In this document: one piece after another, positions 43,810 to 52,730 of the stretch
Position numbering within the stretch: position 1 is the first letter of the stretch
How the letters are laid out: every line of letters begins with the position of its first letter
NCBI GenBank assembly: GCA_039176995.1
Contig: JBCDFY010000003.1
Location: forward strand, 1-64,000
Direction: 5' to 3'
DNA: 64,000 nt
Source: JAAUTG01 sp039176995
Lineage (GTDB): Bacteria > Bacteroidota > Bacteroidia > Chitinophagales > Saprospiraceae
Made by a program: the position numbers and the translations under genes
The notes under the pieces: generated by a model
Database searches by the model: none
What the model was told of the DNA's origin: nothing
What the model saw: only the letters and a program-made list of their open reading frames with translations

Positions 43810-44859
43810 CTATTCCTGATTCTCAGGACGCAAGCCACGCACGGTTCTTCCTGCCTGCCACATCTCACTCTCGCGCAACTCCTTCAATTCTTCTTCTAAT
43901 TTCTCACGATAGTCTGCCTGACTATTCGAGTCAATAGACAATTGTGCTTCGTTGCCAGCGGCTACACTTTCGTAAAGCTCTGCAAAAACTGGAGCAGTCG
44001 CATCGCGGAACTTCTTCCACCAATCCAATGCACCGCGCTGTGCCGTAGTCGAACAATTCGCGTACATCCAATCCATTCCATTTTCGGCGATGAGCGGATA
44101 GAGTGATTGGGTCGCTTCTTCCACTGTTTCATTGAAAGCCTCGGATGGAGAGTGTCCCTTACTGCGCAATAAATCATATTGTGCTGCGAAAAGTCCTTGA
44201 ATCGCACCCATCAAAGTACCACGCTCACCAGTCAAATCACTATATACTTCTTTCTTGAAAGTGGTTTCAAATAAATAGCCTGAACCAACCCCAATACCTA
44301 ATGCCACTACACGCTCATGTGCTTTGCCAGTCGCATCTTGAAAGATCGCATAACTAGAATTCAAACCACGACCAGCTACGAACAAACGGCGCAAACTCGT
44401 TCCAGAACCTTTTGGTGCGACTAAGATCACATCCACATCATCTGGAGGGACAATGCCTGTTCGTTCTTTATAAGTAATCCCAAAGCCATGTGAGAAATAC
44501 AGTGCTTTACCTTTTGTCAAGTACTTTTTAATGGTTGGCCAAAGCGCAATCTGCGCTGCGTCAGACAACAGATATTGTATAATCGTTGCTTTTTCGCAAG
44601 CCTCTTCGATAGAGAATAGCGTTTCACCTGGCACCCAACCGTCGTTCACTGCTTTATCCCAAGATTTGGAAGGACTGCGCTGTCCGACAATGACATTGAA
44701 TCCATTATCCCTCAAGTTCAACGACTGTCCAGGACCTTGCACGCCATAACCAATAATTGCAATTGTCTCGTCTTTTAGGGTTACTAATGCTTTATCTAAA
44801 GGAAATTCTTCGCGGGTCACCACATTTTCTTCCGTGCCCCCAAAATTCATTTTAGCCAT
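43810..44859 (-). CDS. ilvC: Ketol-acid reductoisomerase (IlvC)
   Basis: This 349-residue cytosolic enzyme of valine, leucine and isoleucine synthesis carries out the Mg-dependent isomerisation and NADPH-dependent reduction of acetolactate-type substrates. The Rossmann motif IAIIGYGVQGPGQSLNLRD is at about residues 33-51. FSHGFGI near 125 and VAPKGSGTSLRRLF near 150 are the conserved substrate-side stretches. EVYSDLTGERGTLMGA near 210 holds the metal-binding acidic residues (D and E). The helical knotted domain follows, with DWMYANCSTTAQRGALDW near 268. The length fits a class I enzyme with the extended tail seen in Bacteroidota. No other branched-chain genes are adjacent, which is unusual, since ilvC often clusters with ilvDBN. 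Confidence 0.93.
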   Translation of the reverse strand: MAKMNFGGTEENVVTREEFPLDKALVTLKDETIAIIGYGVQGPGQSLNLRDNGFNVIVGQRSPSKSWDKAVNDGWVPGETLFSIEEACEKATIIQYLLSDAAQIALWPTIKKYLTKGKALYFSHGFGITYKERTGIVPPDDVDVILVAPKGSGTSLRRLFVAGRGLNSSYAIFQDATGKAHERVVALGIGVGSGYLFETTFKKEVYSDLTGERGTLMGAIQGLFAAQYDLLRSKGHSPSEAFNETVEEATQSLYPLIAENGMDWMYANCSTTAQRGALDWWKKFRDATAPVFAELYESVAAGNEAQLSIDSNSQADYREKLEEELKELRESEMWQAGRTVRGLRPENQE

Positions 44860-45006
44860 GTTTATTTATGTTTTTTTCCTGATAAATGTTGTTTTTGTTA
44901 ACCACATAGTACAAATAGTATTTTCGCATAACTCACATAGTTAGAAATTATGCAAGTGAGCGCGTACGCTTTTCTTTGAGAAAAACTATTGTTAGGTGTC
45001 AAAAAA

Positions 45007-45915
45007 TTAGTTCTTATTTTTAAGCATTTCATAATCACTCAAGACAATCTTCACGCTAGAGATTAGTAGCTCGGGATCGTCATAATGGACATAATGTCCT
45101 GCATCGCTACTGTAAAAAAGCATTCCTTTTTCTACAGATTGCACCACTTCCAGCCAGCGCGTCATTCTGTGCTTCATTTTTGATCTAAAAAGGGCTTCGT
45201 CATCATAGGTTTTAGATCGAAATTTTTCAGGTAAATCAAACCTGCCACCGATTAGCATATGCACTGGAATATTGGGTAATTGATGCGTCGCTATTTCTTC
45301 AAAATCTCTTGCTCTTATCGCTTCTAAATATTCTCCTTCTCTGCGAATAGGTGGATTGGCTTTGAGGTGTCTAGTATTGCGCTTGTCTATGAAGGATTGC
45401 ATCAAACTATCTACTCTAGCTTCTTCCCAACCTAGTACTTCATAATAAGCTCTCTTATTCTGATGGGTTTCTGTAAAGTCAGCTGGGTCAACAATAATTA
45501 AACCAGCCAGTAAGTCAGGATAATGAATAGCAAATCCACGAACGTACAATCCACCTAGTGAATGCCCAACTAAAATGTAAGGTGGCGGTATCTCTAAATG
45601 ATTCAGTATACTAACCAACCTATCTGCTACATTCTTAATCGTTGGTTTCTCTTCGATTGCCTCTGATTCACCAATGCCTGCTCGCTCGTAAGTTACAAGA
45701 GGTGCTAATTGCGCAACACCTTCCAGCACCCTATTCCAATTATCCATAGGAACGCCATGTCCACTTTCAAAGACGACAACTGGCTGCCCTTCTTCCCGAT
45801 TTTCAAGTCCAATGACATTTACATTGATATTAAGTCCATTGACATTGATGAGTTGTTTTTGAGCAAAGACATTAATATTTGCCAAAAAAAGGAATAGAAA
45901 TAGTAAGTTTCTCAT
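45007..45915 (-). CDS. Secreted alpha/beta-fold hydrolase
   Basis: This 302-residue exported hydrolase has a signal peptide (about 1-18, INVFAQK). The fold begins with VVVFESGHGVPMDNWNRVL (oxyanion region, about 47-65), followed by the nucleophile elbow GHSLGG at about 118 and VDPADFTETH near 145. A histidine in YSSDAGHYVHYDDPELL near 278 is the likely catalytic base. Such enzymes act on esters or lactones, and the substrate cannot be inferred. It is a single gene with ilvC downstream on the same strand, about 150 bases away. Confidence 0.82.
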   Translation of the reverse strand: MRNLLFLFLFLANINVFAQKQLINVNGLNINVNVIGLENREEGQPVVVFESGHGVPMDNWNRVLEGVAQLAPLVTYERAGIGESEAIEEKPTIKNVADRLVSILNHLEIPPPYILVGHSLGGLYVRGFAIHYPDLLAGLIIVDPADFTETHQNKRAYYEVLGWEEARVDSLMQSFIDKRNTRHLKANPPIRREGEYLEAIRARDFEEIATHQLPNIPVHMLIGGRFDLPEKFRSKTYDDEALFRSKMKHRMTRWLEVVQSVEKGMLFYSSDAGHYVHYDDPELLISSVKIVLSDYEMLKNKN

Positions 45916-46261
45916 TTCAATTTATGGTTTAATCTCTGTTTCGCTAAAATCACAAAATGATGCTTCTATCAAGTGACTTTGAGTAAGCTACCGCTTCCAA
46001 AGGGCGTCAAAGATATAGAAAAAGCGACGGCATGGAATAGGGCAAACTATTACAAACTGGCTTTTTTCCGATGGCTAAAAAAATTAACGATTTCTTTGAA
46101 CAATTACCCCTACTTGTTGCGTTATGTAGTCGTAGTTATAGAGATATAATTTTTTTTAATATTTCCTTAACATTTCGTCCCGAAACAAAAAGTATATCCA
46201 AAGGTTAACCCTAATAGTTAAAAGACTTGTTTAAAGTTGGTTTTTCGTTTTGTTTTGATGT

Positions 46262-46289
46262 GTCTGTCCCGCTCGGGACAGACTTTTTT
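46262..46289 (+). terminator. Strong intrinsic terminator without an obvious upstream gene
   Basis: GTCTGTCCC-gctc-GGGACAGAC followed directly by six T residues is a textbook Rho-independent terminator for the plus strand. The only plus-strand frame just upstream is a 45-codon one at 46071-46208 (starting MAKKINDFFEQLPLL), with no recognisable family. The flanking 542-base gap (45916-46457) otherwise shows no gene, so a small RNA or small protein may end here. Confidence 0.75.
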
Positions 46290-46457
46290 ATTTCTGCTCA
46301 CATTTCATTTACAACAATAGAAGAAAAAAGCCATTATATTCGCATCTTCTAGTTTGTGAAAGGTCTTTTATTGCTTTATCGAAATACCGATTGATGAAAG
46401 TCAGATCAACAAATCAACAGTTCATCAAATCAACAATTATCTGACATCTCAAAACAT

Positions 46458-48494
46458 ATGCAATTTCTCTATCCAGGATTTTTGTGGGCATTGTTGGCAT
46501 TAGCGATTCCAATTATCATCCATCTTTTTCATTTTCGCCGATTCAAGAAAGTTTACTTTACCAATGTGCGCTTTTTGAAGGAAGTAAAGGAGGAAACGAG
46601 TGCGCGTTCTCGCTTGCGCAATTTGTTGGTGCTGTTGATGCGTTTGTTAGCTTTAGCATTGTTGGTTTTTGCTTTCGCACAACCTTTTCTGCCGCAAGAC
46701 ACAGAAGTGAAGCAAGGAAAAAAAGCAGTGAGTGTTTATGTGGATAATTCCTTTAGCATGGAGGCATTGAGCGAGGATGTACCATTGCTAGAAAAAGCGA
46801 AACAGCGTGCTCGCGAAATCGTAAGTGCATACGCGGAAGAAGATCGGTTTCAGGTATTGACGAATGATTTTGAGGGACGTCATCAACGAATGGTTGGAAA
46901 AGAAGATGCGCTGAATTTGATAGATGAAATTGCCATTCGACCTGCAGTTCGGACGTTAGATAAAGTCTTAACTCGACAGCAGCAAGCCCTAGAATCCATA
47001 GATATTGAAAATCAAGTGGCTTATCAAATATCTGACTTTCAGCGCAATGTGAGCAGTTCGCTCAACGAATGGCGCGATACTTCAATGGAAGTCAATTTAG
47101 TACCGCTCCAATCCATTCAAGAAAACAACATCAGCATAGATTCAGCTTGGTTTGATGCACCTGTGCAAATTTTGAACCAAACTAATGCGCTGATTGTGAA
47201 AGTGCGCAATTGGGGAAACGAAGCGGCAGAAAATGTGCGCTTGTCGATCAATTATGGTGGACAAAATAAGCCGATTGGAACGCTCAGTATTCCAGCAGGA
47301 GAATATGTAATTGACACGGCGCAAATTACCGTTTTAAAAACGGGTTGGCAAGAAGCCGAATTGGTCATTACGGATTATCCAATTCAGTTCGACGATCATT
47401 ATTTCTTCTCTTTTCAAGTCGCAGAACAAGTTAAAATGTTGTCCATCAACGAAAGCGCCCCCAATCGCTATTTGCAAGCTGCCTTTTCCAATTCCAACTA
47501 CTTTAAATTGGACAATCAAGCCAGTCAACGCTTGGATTATTCTAGTTTTTCGGATTATCAATTGATTATTCTAAATGATTTGAATAGTATTTCATCGGGT
47601 TTGTCTTCTGAACTGAATCAGTTTGTGAGCAATGGTGGGAACCTGCTAGTGTTCCCTTCTTCTAGCGCAAATATTGGTACATACAACAGTCTTTTCAACA
47701 GCTTTCCAGCAAACGAATTGCGCCGCTATGAGCAGCAAGTTCGCGCAGTTGGTGGCATCAATACGGATGAGTTTGTGTTTGATGATGTGTTTGAATCCAC
47801 CAGTAGAAATTTGAAATTGCCAAACACGCAAGCGAATTTTATTTTAAGTGAATTCAGTAGCAGAAGACAGGAAAACTTATTGACCTACCGTGATGGTAAT
47901 CCATTTTTGACGAAATATCAAGTGGGGCAAGGTAATCTTTATGTTTGTGCTGCGCCATTAAATGAGCAAGTCAACGATTTGGTGCGCAATGGTGAAATTT
48001 TTGTCCCTATGATCTTCAAAATGGCGATTTCTTCTGGCGAAACTCCTGAAATTGCTTACACCATTGGACAAGACGAATTGCTAGAAGCTGACCATAAAAT
48101 CTCCCAAACCGAGCAGGTCTACAAATTGCGTAGTAATGCGAACGAATTTATCCCTGAACAGCGTGTCGTTCGCTCCAACGTCTTACTCGGCATCAACAAT
48201 CAAATCCAGCAAGCAGGTTTTTACAATCTTTTCCTCGACTCCGACGAAAAGCTACATCAATACGCCTTTAATTACGACCGCAAAGAGTCTAATTTGAGCT
48301 ATTACAACGAAGCAGATTTAAAAAATTTGGTTGACGAAAATATCAATATTATCAGCGCAACTGCTAGAGCGAACTTTGAGCAATTGATTGGTGAGCGAAG
48401 TCAGGGTATAGTGCTTTGGCGTTGGTGTTTGATTTTGGCATTGGTGTTTTTGGGGTTGGAAGTTTTATTATTAAGAATTTGGAAAACTGCTTAA
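46458..48494 (+). CDS. BatA-domain membrane protein with VWA-like region
   Basis: This 678-residue inner-membrane protein starts with the BatA N-terminal domain: MQFLYPGFLWALLALAIPII IHLFHFRR as helix one, and LLVLLMRLLALALLVFAFAQPF as helix two (about 58-80). The VWA-like domain follows, with VDNSFSM at about 95, close to the DxSxS metal-site motif. A long periplasmic region of immunoglobulin-like and amidotransferase-like stretches comes next (about 200-640). The final helix, CLILALVFLGLEVLLL, is near 660. Family members are often encoded with MoxR/BatABD stress genes, but none of those is beside it here. The stop overlaps the convergent YceI gene by four bases. Confidence 0.83.
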   Translation: MQFLYPGFLWALLALAIPIIIHLFHFRRFKKVYFTNVRFLKEVKEETSARSRLRNLLVLLMRLLALALLVFAFAQPFLPQDTEVKQGKKAVSVYVDNSFSMEALSEDVPLLEKAKQRAREIVSAYAEEDRFQVLTNDFEGRHQRMVGKEDALNLIDEIAIRPAVRTLDKVLTRQQQALESIDIENQVAYQISDFQRNVSSSLNEWRDTSMEVNLVPLQSIQENNISIDSAWFDAPVQILNQTNALIVKVRNWGNEAAENVRLSINYGGQNKPIGTLSIPAGEYVIDTAQITVLKTGWQEAELVITDYPIQFDDHYFFSFQVAEQVKMLSINESAPNRYLQAAFSNSNYFKLDNQASQRLDYSSFSDYQLIILNDLNSISSGLSSELNQFVSNGGNLLVFPSSSANIGTYNSLFNSFPANELRRYEQQVRAVGGINTDEFVFDDVFESTSRNLKLPNTQANFILSEFSSRRQENLLTYRDGNPFLTKYQVGQGNLYVCAAPLNEQVNDLVRNGEIFVPMIFKMAISSGETPEIAYTIGQDELLEADHKISQTEQVYKLRSNANEFIPEQRVVRSNVLLGINNQIQQAGFYNLFLDSDEKLHQYAFNYDRKESNLSYYNEADLKNLVDENINIISATARANFEQLIGERSQGIVLWRWCLILALVFLGLEVLLLRIWKTA

Positions 48495-49024
48495 AACGGT
48501 AAAGTCACCTCAAAACTAATCGGTACTTCATCTTTAGGTCCGCCGCCCGTGAAACCAAAATCTTGTCGTGTGATGACTCCTTCGCCTTTCACTTCTTTAC
48601 CCTCGACAGTGAAAATTAATTCCACGGGTTTGGTATATTTTTTCAGCGTCAACATCGCTTGTGTCTTATACTTTCCATCTTCTGCTGCTTCCGCTCCATC
48701 AATTTTGACAATTGCTTTGGGAAATTTTTTCACATAGAAATAGTCCTTCTTCTTGCGAATACTTTTTTGTAAATCTTTCCAGTCACAAGTCAAGGAGGAA
48801 GTATTAATTTCGATTTCCAACTGTATATTTTCAATTTTATTTTCTGGCATTTCTGCTTTAGAAAATTCCCACTTTTGAAAAGTAAAAACTTGCGGTGAAC
48901 CCGCATCTCCAATGGCTTGAATAATACCTGGGCTATTGCCTACTTCTTCTACTTCAATTTGTGTGAAAGTGAAAGAAAGTAGTGCTAAAGTGAGGATGAA
49001 AAAGATGATTCCTAAGTTTTTCAT
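48491..49024 (-). CDS. YceI-like exported protein
   Basis: This 177-residue protein has a signal peptide or N-terminal anchor (about 1-20, ALLSFTFTQ) and a YceI-type lipocalin-like barrel. Family features are FQKWEFSKAEMPENKIENI, IEINTSSLTCDW, FYVKKFPKAIVKIDG, LTLKKYTKPVELIF and VITRQDFGFTGGGPKDEVPISFEV. YceI proteins bind isoprenoid-type hydrophobic molecules in the periplasm. A second YceI-like protein is encoded upstream on the same strand (49484-50884), separated by a MITE-like element, so the two may be functionally related. Confidence 0.82.
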   Translation of the reverse strand: MKNLGIIFFILTLALLSFTFTQIEVEEVGNSPGIIQAIGDAGSPQVFTFQKWEFSKAEMPENKIENIQLEIEINTSSLTCDWKDLQKSIRKKKDYFYVKKFPKAIVKIDGAEAAEDGKYKTQAMLTLKKYTKPVELIFTVEGKEVKGEGVITRQDFGFTGGGPKDEVPISFEVTLPF

Positions 49025-49070
49025 AATGTATTTTTAGTGTTTGATAATCAATTAGTTGTATTGTTTTTTT

Positions 49071-49270
49071 GGATTCTTTGACAAATTTTACTAAACGCAT
49101 ATTTACCGACCTTCGCAGCTTCGCTGCTCGGTCAGGAGGAGGTTTAAAAGGGCAGACATCAAGTTCTGTCTCATAGAACTTGATGTCTGCCCTTTTAAAA
49201 ACCTTTGCCGCGAGCTGCCAAAGGCAGCGATGCGGCTCTTACGCTAAATTGCAAAAATTGTCAAAGAACC
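49071..49270. mobile_element. MITE-like element with terminal inverted repeats and three internal hairpins
   Basis: The ends GGATTCTTTGACAAATTTT (49071-49089) and its near-complement AAAAATTGTCAAAGAACC (49253-49270) are terminal inverted repeats, with runs of T immediately outside both. Inside are three hairpins: 49108-49133 (GCAGC/GCTGC), a central near-perfect stem of about 28 bases at 49141-49203, and 49207-49236 (GCCGC...GCGGC). There is no coding capacity. This fits a 200-base non-autonomous transposable element inserted between the two YceI-like genes. The remaining 49271-49483 shows only weak short inverted repeats. Confidence 0.6.
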
Positions 49271-49483
49271 TTTTTTGGGTTCAATTAGTCATACGATTGA
49301 TTCAGGCTATGATATTGAAAGATTGGGTTAAATTACTCGTTAGGAAGCGAGCAGATAATCGTGTTAGGTTAGGAAACTTAACACATCGGTTATTCTCATT
49401 ATCTAGTTACTTCCCGTCATTGGATAATTTTTGTTCGCAACAACCCTCGCATCAAAAAATCTGCGAAAATCAGTACAAATTGT

Positions 49484-50884
49484 TTAATCCGCATTCCCAC
49501 TTCGTCCCACCATCAAAAAATTCAAATCAAACTGCATCATCTCTCGCGCAGGTGAAGGTCCATCAGGTCCTTTAATCCCAAAATCATTAACAACATTCAA
49601 CTCAAAAGAAGCACTGATTTGCAAAAGGGGCTGTCCAGATTCATCCACGATGGGCGTAATTTGAGCAGCTACTTCCACGGGATGTTCTTTGCGCATCAAT
49701 TCAAAAGTACCTTGTACGGTAGTATTTAGCGTTTCGCCATAGGTGAGTTGATCGAAGCTAATCGGACTACTAAATTCAAAACTTGAAGCAGGAAATTTGT
49801 AGGCTCTTACATATTTGTTCAGCACATTGTAATCAAAACTTTCCATACCCATCGTGAGGCTTTGCATATCGGCGATGAATTTTCCTTTCATTTGATTATC
49901 AGTGAATTGCAAGTCACCTTCTATCTTTCTAATCTCCCCAACATAACGATCCAAAGGCGCCATAAACCGAAATTGAACGATAGGAGTGGAAGCATCAAGA
50001 GCTTGATAGAAATCCCATTTTTGAGGAAGTTCAGGTACAGTCGTTAAATTGATGTTTGCTTGCGTGTCTTTTTTTGGAAGCGACAATCCCAAGGATTCCC
50101 AGCTAACAGTGGGCACATTTGCTGCTATTGGATTGAAAGCATCACCAATGATAGAATTGGAAACCTGGTAAACGACTTGCTTTTCCAATAATTTTGCAGC
50201 TTGTTGCAATAAACCTTCTAAATCCGTCGAAGTTCCTTGCAATGGAGCAGTGAAATTGGAGAAAATCGGGTCTTTGCAACTGTATTGTGAATAAATTTCT
50301 AGTGAAAGAAAACACTGATTGGCTTTACCAAAGTAAGGATGAATATCTAAGTAGAAAACGCGATCTGTTCGCTGCAAACTGACTTGATTTTGAAAGGAAA
50401 AGCTACCCATACGCTCATCAAAGATCGTTCGGGTGATTTCTTCCAATTTGGTTGGATTCAAATCATTGGGTAGCTTTCCTTTTGCTGCTGTGATCTTCAA
50501 ATCTGCAATGATTTTACTCTTTCCGCTTTCCCAAACCAAAACCTCCGTCTTCTGCAAGTCAGCTTGACGTTGCGGCACAACTTTGCTCGTCCGTATGAAG
50601 TTTTTAATCGTAGAAAGCTCTGCGTAGCGACTCGAATAAATTGAGCGTCCGCGTGCATTCTGATAGATTATTGCGGGAGTTGTCGTAATTTCTGCTGGCA
50701 CACTATTTTGTGCATCCTTTTCTATTATTTCAATGTCATTTTCATTAGCAAAAGCCTTGATTTCTGGCAGAGTAGTCTCAATGAAATGAGTGTCACTAGC
50801 TTGCGTAAAAATGATGAGTGTCTCTTGTGCTTTCACGACAAAAGATACAAGAGAATAGAATAATATTAAAAATGAAGTTCTCAT
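49484..50884 (-). CDS. Exported protein with C-terminal YceI-like domain
   Basis: This 466-residue exported protein has a signal peptide (about 1-19, FVVKAQE). The first 90 residues look thioredoxin-like without the CxxC (ETLIIFTQASDTHFIETTLPEIKAFANENDIEIIEKD, then TTPAIIYQNARGR). The middle part (about 100-290) has no recognised family. The last 160 residues (about 300-462) resemble YceI: FRFMAPLDRYVGEIRKIEGDL, YKFPASSFEFSS and VVNDFGIKGPDGPSP. A binding protein for a hydrophobic molecule with a redox-like front domain is an inference. It is upstream of the shorter YceI protein on the same strand. Confidence 0.72.
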   Translation of the reverse strand: MRTSFLILFYSLVSFVVKAQETLIIFTQASDTHFIETTLPEIKAFANENDIEIIEKDAQNSVPAEITTTPAIIYQNARGRSIYSSRYAELSTIKNFIRTSKVVPQRQADLQKTEVLVWESGKSKIIADLKITAAKGKLPNDLNPTKLEEITRTIFDERMGSFSFQNQVSLQRTDRVFYLDIHPYFGKANQCFLSLEIYSQYSCKDPIFSNFTAPLQGTSTDLEGLLQQAAKLLEKQVVYQVSNSIIGDAFNPIAANVPTVSWESLGLSLPKKDTQANINLTTVPELPQKWDFYQALDASTPIVQFRFMAPLDRYVGEIRKIEGDLQFTDNQMKGKFIADMQSLTMGMESFDYNVLNKYVRAYKFPASSFEFSSPISFDQLTYGETLNTTVQGTFELMRKEHPVEVAAQITPIVDESGQPLLQISASFELNVVNDFGIKGPDGPSPAREMMQFDLNFLMVGRSGNAD

Positions 50885-51013
50885 ATTGCAACTTTTTTTG
50901 AATCATGTAAATGTTGAGTAAGCGCAATGTACGCTTGATCACGGACCAAGAGAATCGCCTATCACTGCTAAAAAATCTGTCTCACATTCATCCAATCTAC
51001 GTTCTCCTCCTTC

Positions 51014-52117
51014 TTAATCACGCCTAGCATACTCTATCCCACGCATATTCAAATTCCAATTTACAAACTGCCAAGCTAACTCCCGATTCGAGCAACCGAC
51101 TACTATCCAACCTTCGTCTAAACTGGCTTCAAATTGGCAGTAGAATCCTTTGGTTGCGCCGCCCCAATAATTGCGACCATTTTCTGTTTTTTCTAGTAAG
51201 ATCAAAGCCTCATTTTCGTGCTGTGCTTTCACGCCAAGAATAGCTAGGTCTCTACGCAATAAGCTGTTGTCCAATCCTTTAGCAGCTTTGAAAATATGCA
51301 ATACAAATTTAGCGTAATCAACGGGAGTTGACCACAAACCCGAATGTGCCAACTCTGGGTACACTCGACGGTCACCTTCTATTCGCTTTAGATTTTCATT
51401 GTACCCCACACAAGCATTTTGCTTCGATGCCGTTGTTAATTCTGCAGCGATTAAAGAATTTTTCATGTCCAACGGTTTAAAAACTTGTTCGTGCATTAAA
51501 GTCGGAAAATCTTTGCCATGCACATCTTCTAGCAGTTTCTGCAAGATCAAATCATTGGCAAGTGAGGATTTTTTGGACTTGTTTTTATCTAAGGAAAGTG
51601 CAGGCAGATTGGAAGGCTTTTCTCCATTCAAAATCTGCTCGATGGTAGGCAATTCTGAACCTGCTATGTAACCTTTTGGCTTGTAAACTGGATTGAAACC
51701 ACGACGTTCTAGCAGCAAATCTCGCACGGTGATCGGAGCGTTTTTGGTAAATCCTTTTTGTTCAATTTTCCACGTCTTCAAGTGTTGATTCACGGGATCA
51801 TCCAATTTAATTTTCTTATCATTCACTAAGCGCATTACCGCAAATTTTACAGTCGCGCCCGTCATACTACCCATTTGGAAAAGCGTATTTTGATCAACAT
51901 AAAGATTATTTTCCTGATCTTTAAATCCGAGTTGAATGGTGGTATCCAATTCAAAATTTCGAATAATGGCTAGGGCTGCACCGTTGACTTTATGCTGCTC
52001 CATCTTTTCTGACAAAGTGTAAGATTGTTCATCTTCTTCAGTCATAAAGAAATCTTGTTGAGCAGAAGCAAAGAAGGAGAAAGTAAATAGAATTGGAAGT
52101 AATATTGAGCATTTCAT
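51014..52117 (-). CDS. Serine hydrolase-family protein lacking the usual catalytic lysine
   Basis: This 367-residue exported protein is read from the ATG at 52117, which starts directly at a signal peptide (MKCSILLPILFTFSFFASAQ); an open extension to 52195 adds nothing recognisable. The fold matches beta-lactamase/class C serine hydrolases: NGAALAIIRNFELDTTIQLGF, KLDDPVNQHLKTW, PITVRDLLLERRGFNP, HSGLWSTPVDYAKFVLHIF and YWGGATKGFYCQFEAS. The motif that should be SxxK reads SMTG (FQMGSMTGATVK), and the YxN position reads SLAN. It may therefore be inactive or use another mechanism. It is a stand-alone gene. Confidence 0.78.
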   Translation of the reverse strand: MKCSILLPILFTFSFFASAQQDFFMTEEDEQSYTLSEKMEQHKVNGAALAIIRNFELDTTIQLGFKDQENNLYVDQNTLFQMGSMTGATVKFAVMRLVNDKKIKLDDPVNQHLKTWKIEQKGFTKNAPITVRDLLLERRGFNPVYKPKGYIAGSELPTIEQILNGEKPSNLPALSLDKNKSKKSSLANDLILQKLLEDVHGKDFPTLMHEQVFKPLDMKNSLIAAELTTASKQNACVGYNENLKRIEGDRRVYPELAHSGLWSTPVDYAKFVLHIFKAAKGLDNSLLRRDLAILGVKAQHENEALILLEKTENGRNYWGGATKGFYCQFEASLDEGWIVVGCSNRELAWQFVNWNLNMRGIEYARRD

Positions 52118-52336
52118 TTTTATAGTAATTTTAAATTTCCTGCGAAAAAAAGAACACTGCAAAGATGAAGTGAAAGGAGAGGTAAGTCGCGGCAAATGAT
52201 GATTTGAAACGGGTCAGATCGTGTGAGAAGTGGTCAGATTATGATTTGAATATTATAAAATGCAGAGAATCAATTAGTTATTATAGAGACGCAGATTAGA
52301 CCAGCAGTTTCTCATATAGCCTAGAATGCTATCTGA

Positions 52337-52642
52337 TGACGGGCAACTAGAGTTTGCCTGTCATCTAAAACGCTAGAGATGACAGGCAAGCTCTAGTTCT
52401 ATCAACACCCCACAAATTTTTACACATCCAAAAATCCCGCTAGGGATGTACTATTGGTAGGAAAAATGCTTAAAATGTTATCAAGTGCCGTAGGTACGTA
52501 CTATGACCCTGCTACAGTTCGCACCTGCGGCGCTTAGATCAGGAAAATCTGGACAGTTCTACCCATAGTTCGCCTCTACGAGGCTTTAGAATTAAGGGTT
52601 TTGGACTTATGGGGTGTCAGTAGAAGCTCTAGTTGCCCGTCA
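52337..52642. repeat. Palindromic region enclosing repeat copy D
   Basis: TGACGGGCAACTAGAG (52337-52352) is repeated in inverted form at 52627-52642, giving outer ends about 306 bases apart. Just inside the left end, 52345-52366 and 52377-52398 form a 22-base stem with one mismatch. Repeat copy D sits in the middle. This fits one palindromic element inserted in or built upon another. The 613-base gap 52118-52730 has no gene. Confidence 0.6.
52435..52585. repeat. Dispersed nested palindromic repeat, copy D
   Basis: Outer arms (52435-52460, TCCCGCTAGGGATGTAC; 52559-52585, CTACCCATAGTTCGCC) and inner arms (52483-52503, AAGTGCCGTAGGTACG; 52512-52536) match copies A-C. It lies between the degenerate serine hydrolase start and the hisH stop. 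Confidence 0.78.
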
Positions 52643-52730
52643 GCAAGTCACCTTTTAGATCACATGGGAAATTACTGATATTAGGTAGATTTGAACGAAT
52701 TGAGGCAAATCTCTCTGTGAAGTAACTATA

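Noticed and set aside
46071..46208. A 45-codon frame before the orphan terminator as a gene
   Set aside because: No family, no clear promoter or ribosome site; kept only as a possibility in the terminator finding.
49180..49575. A 131-codon plus-strand frame
   Set aside because: It starts inside the MITE-like element, overlaps the YceI-like gene on the other strand and has no family-like sequence.
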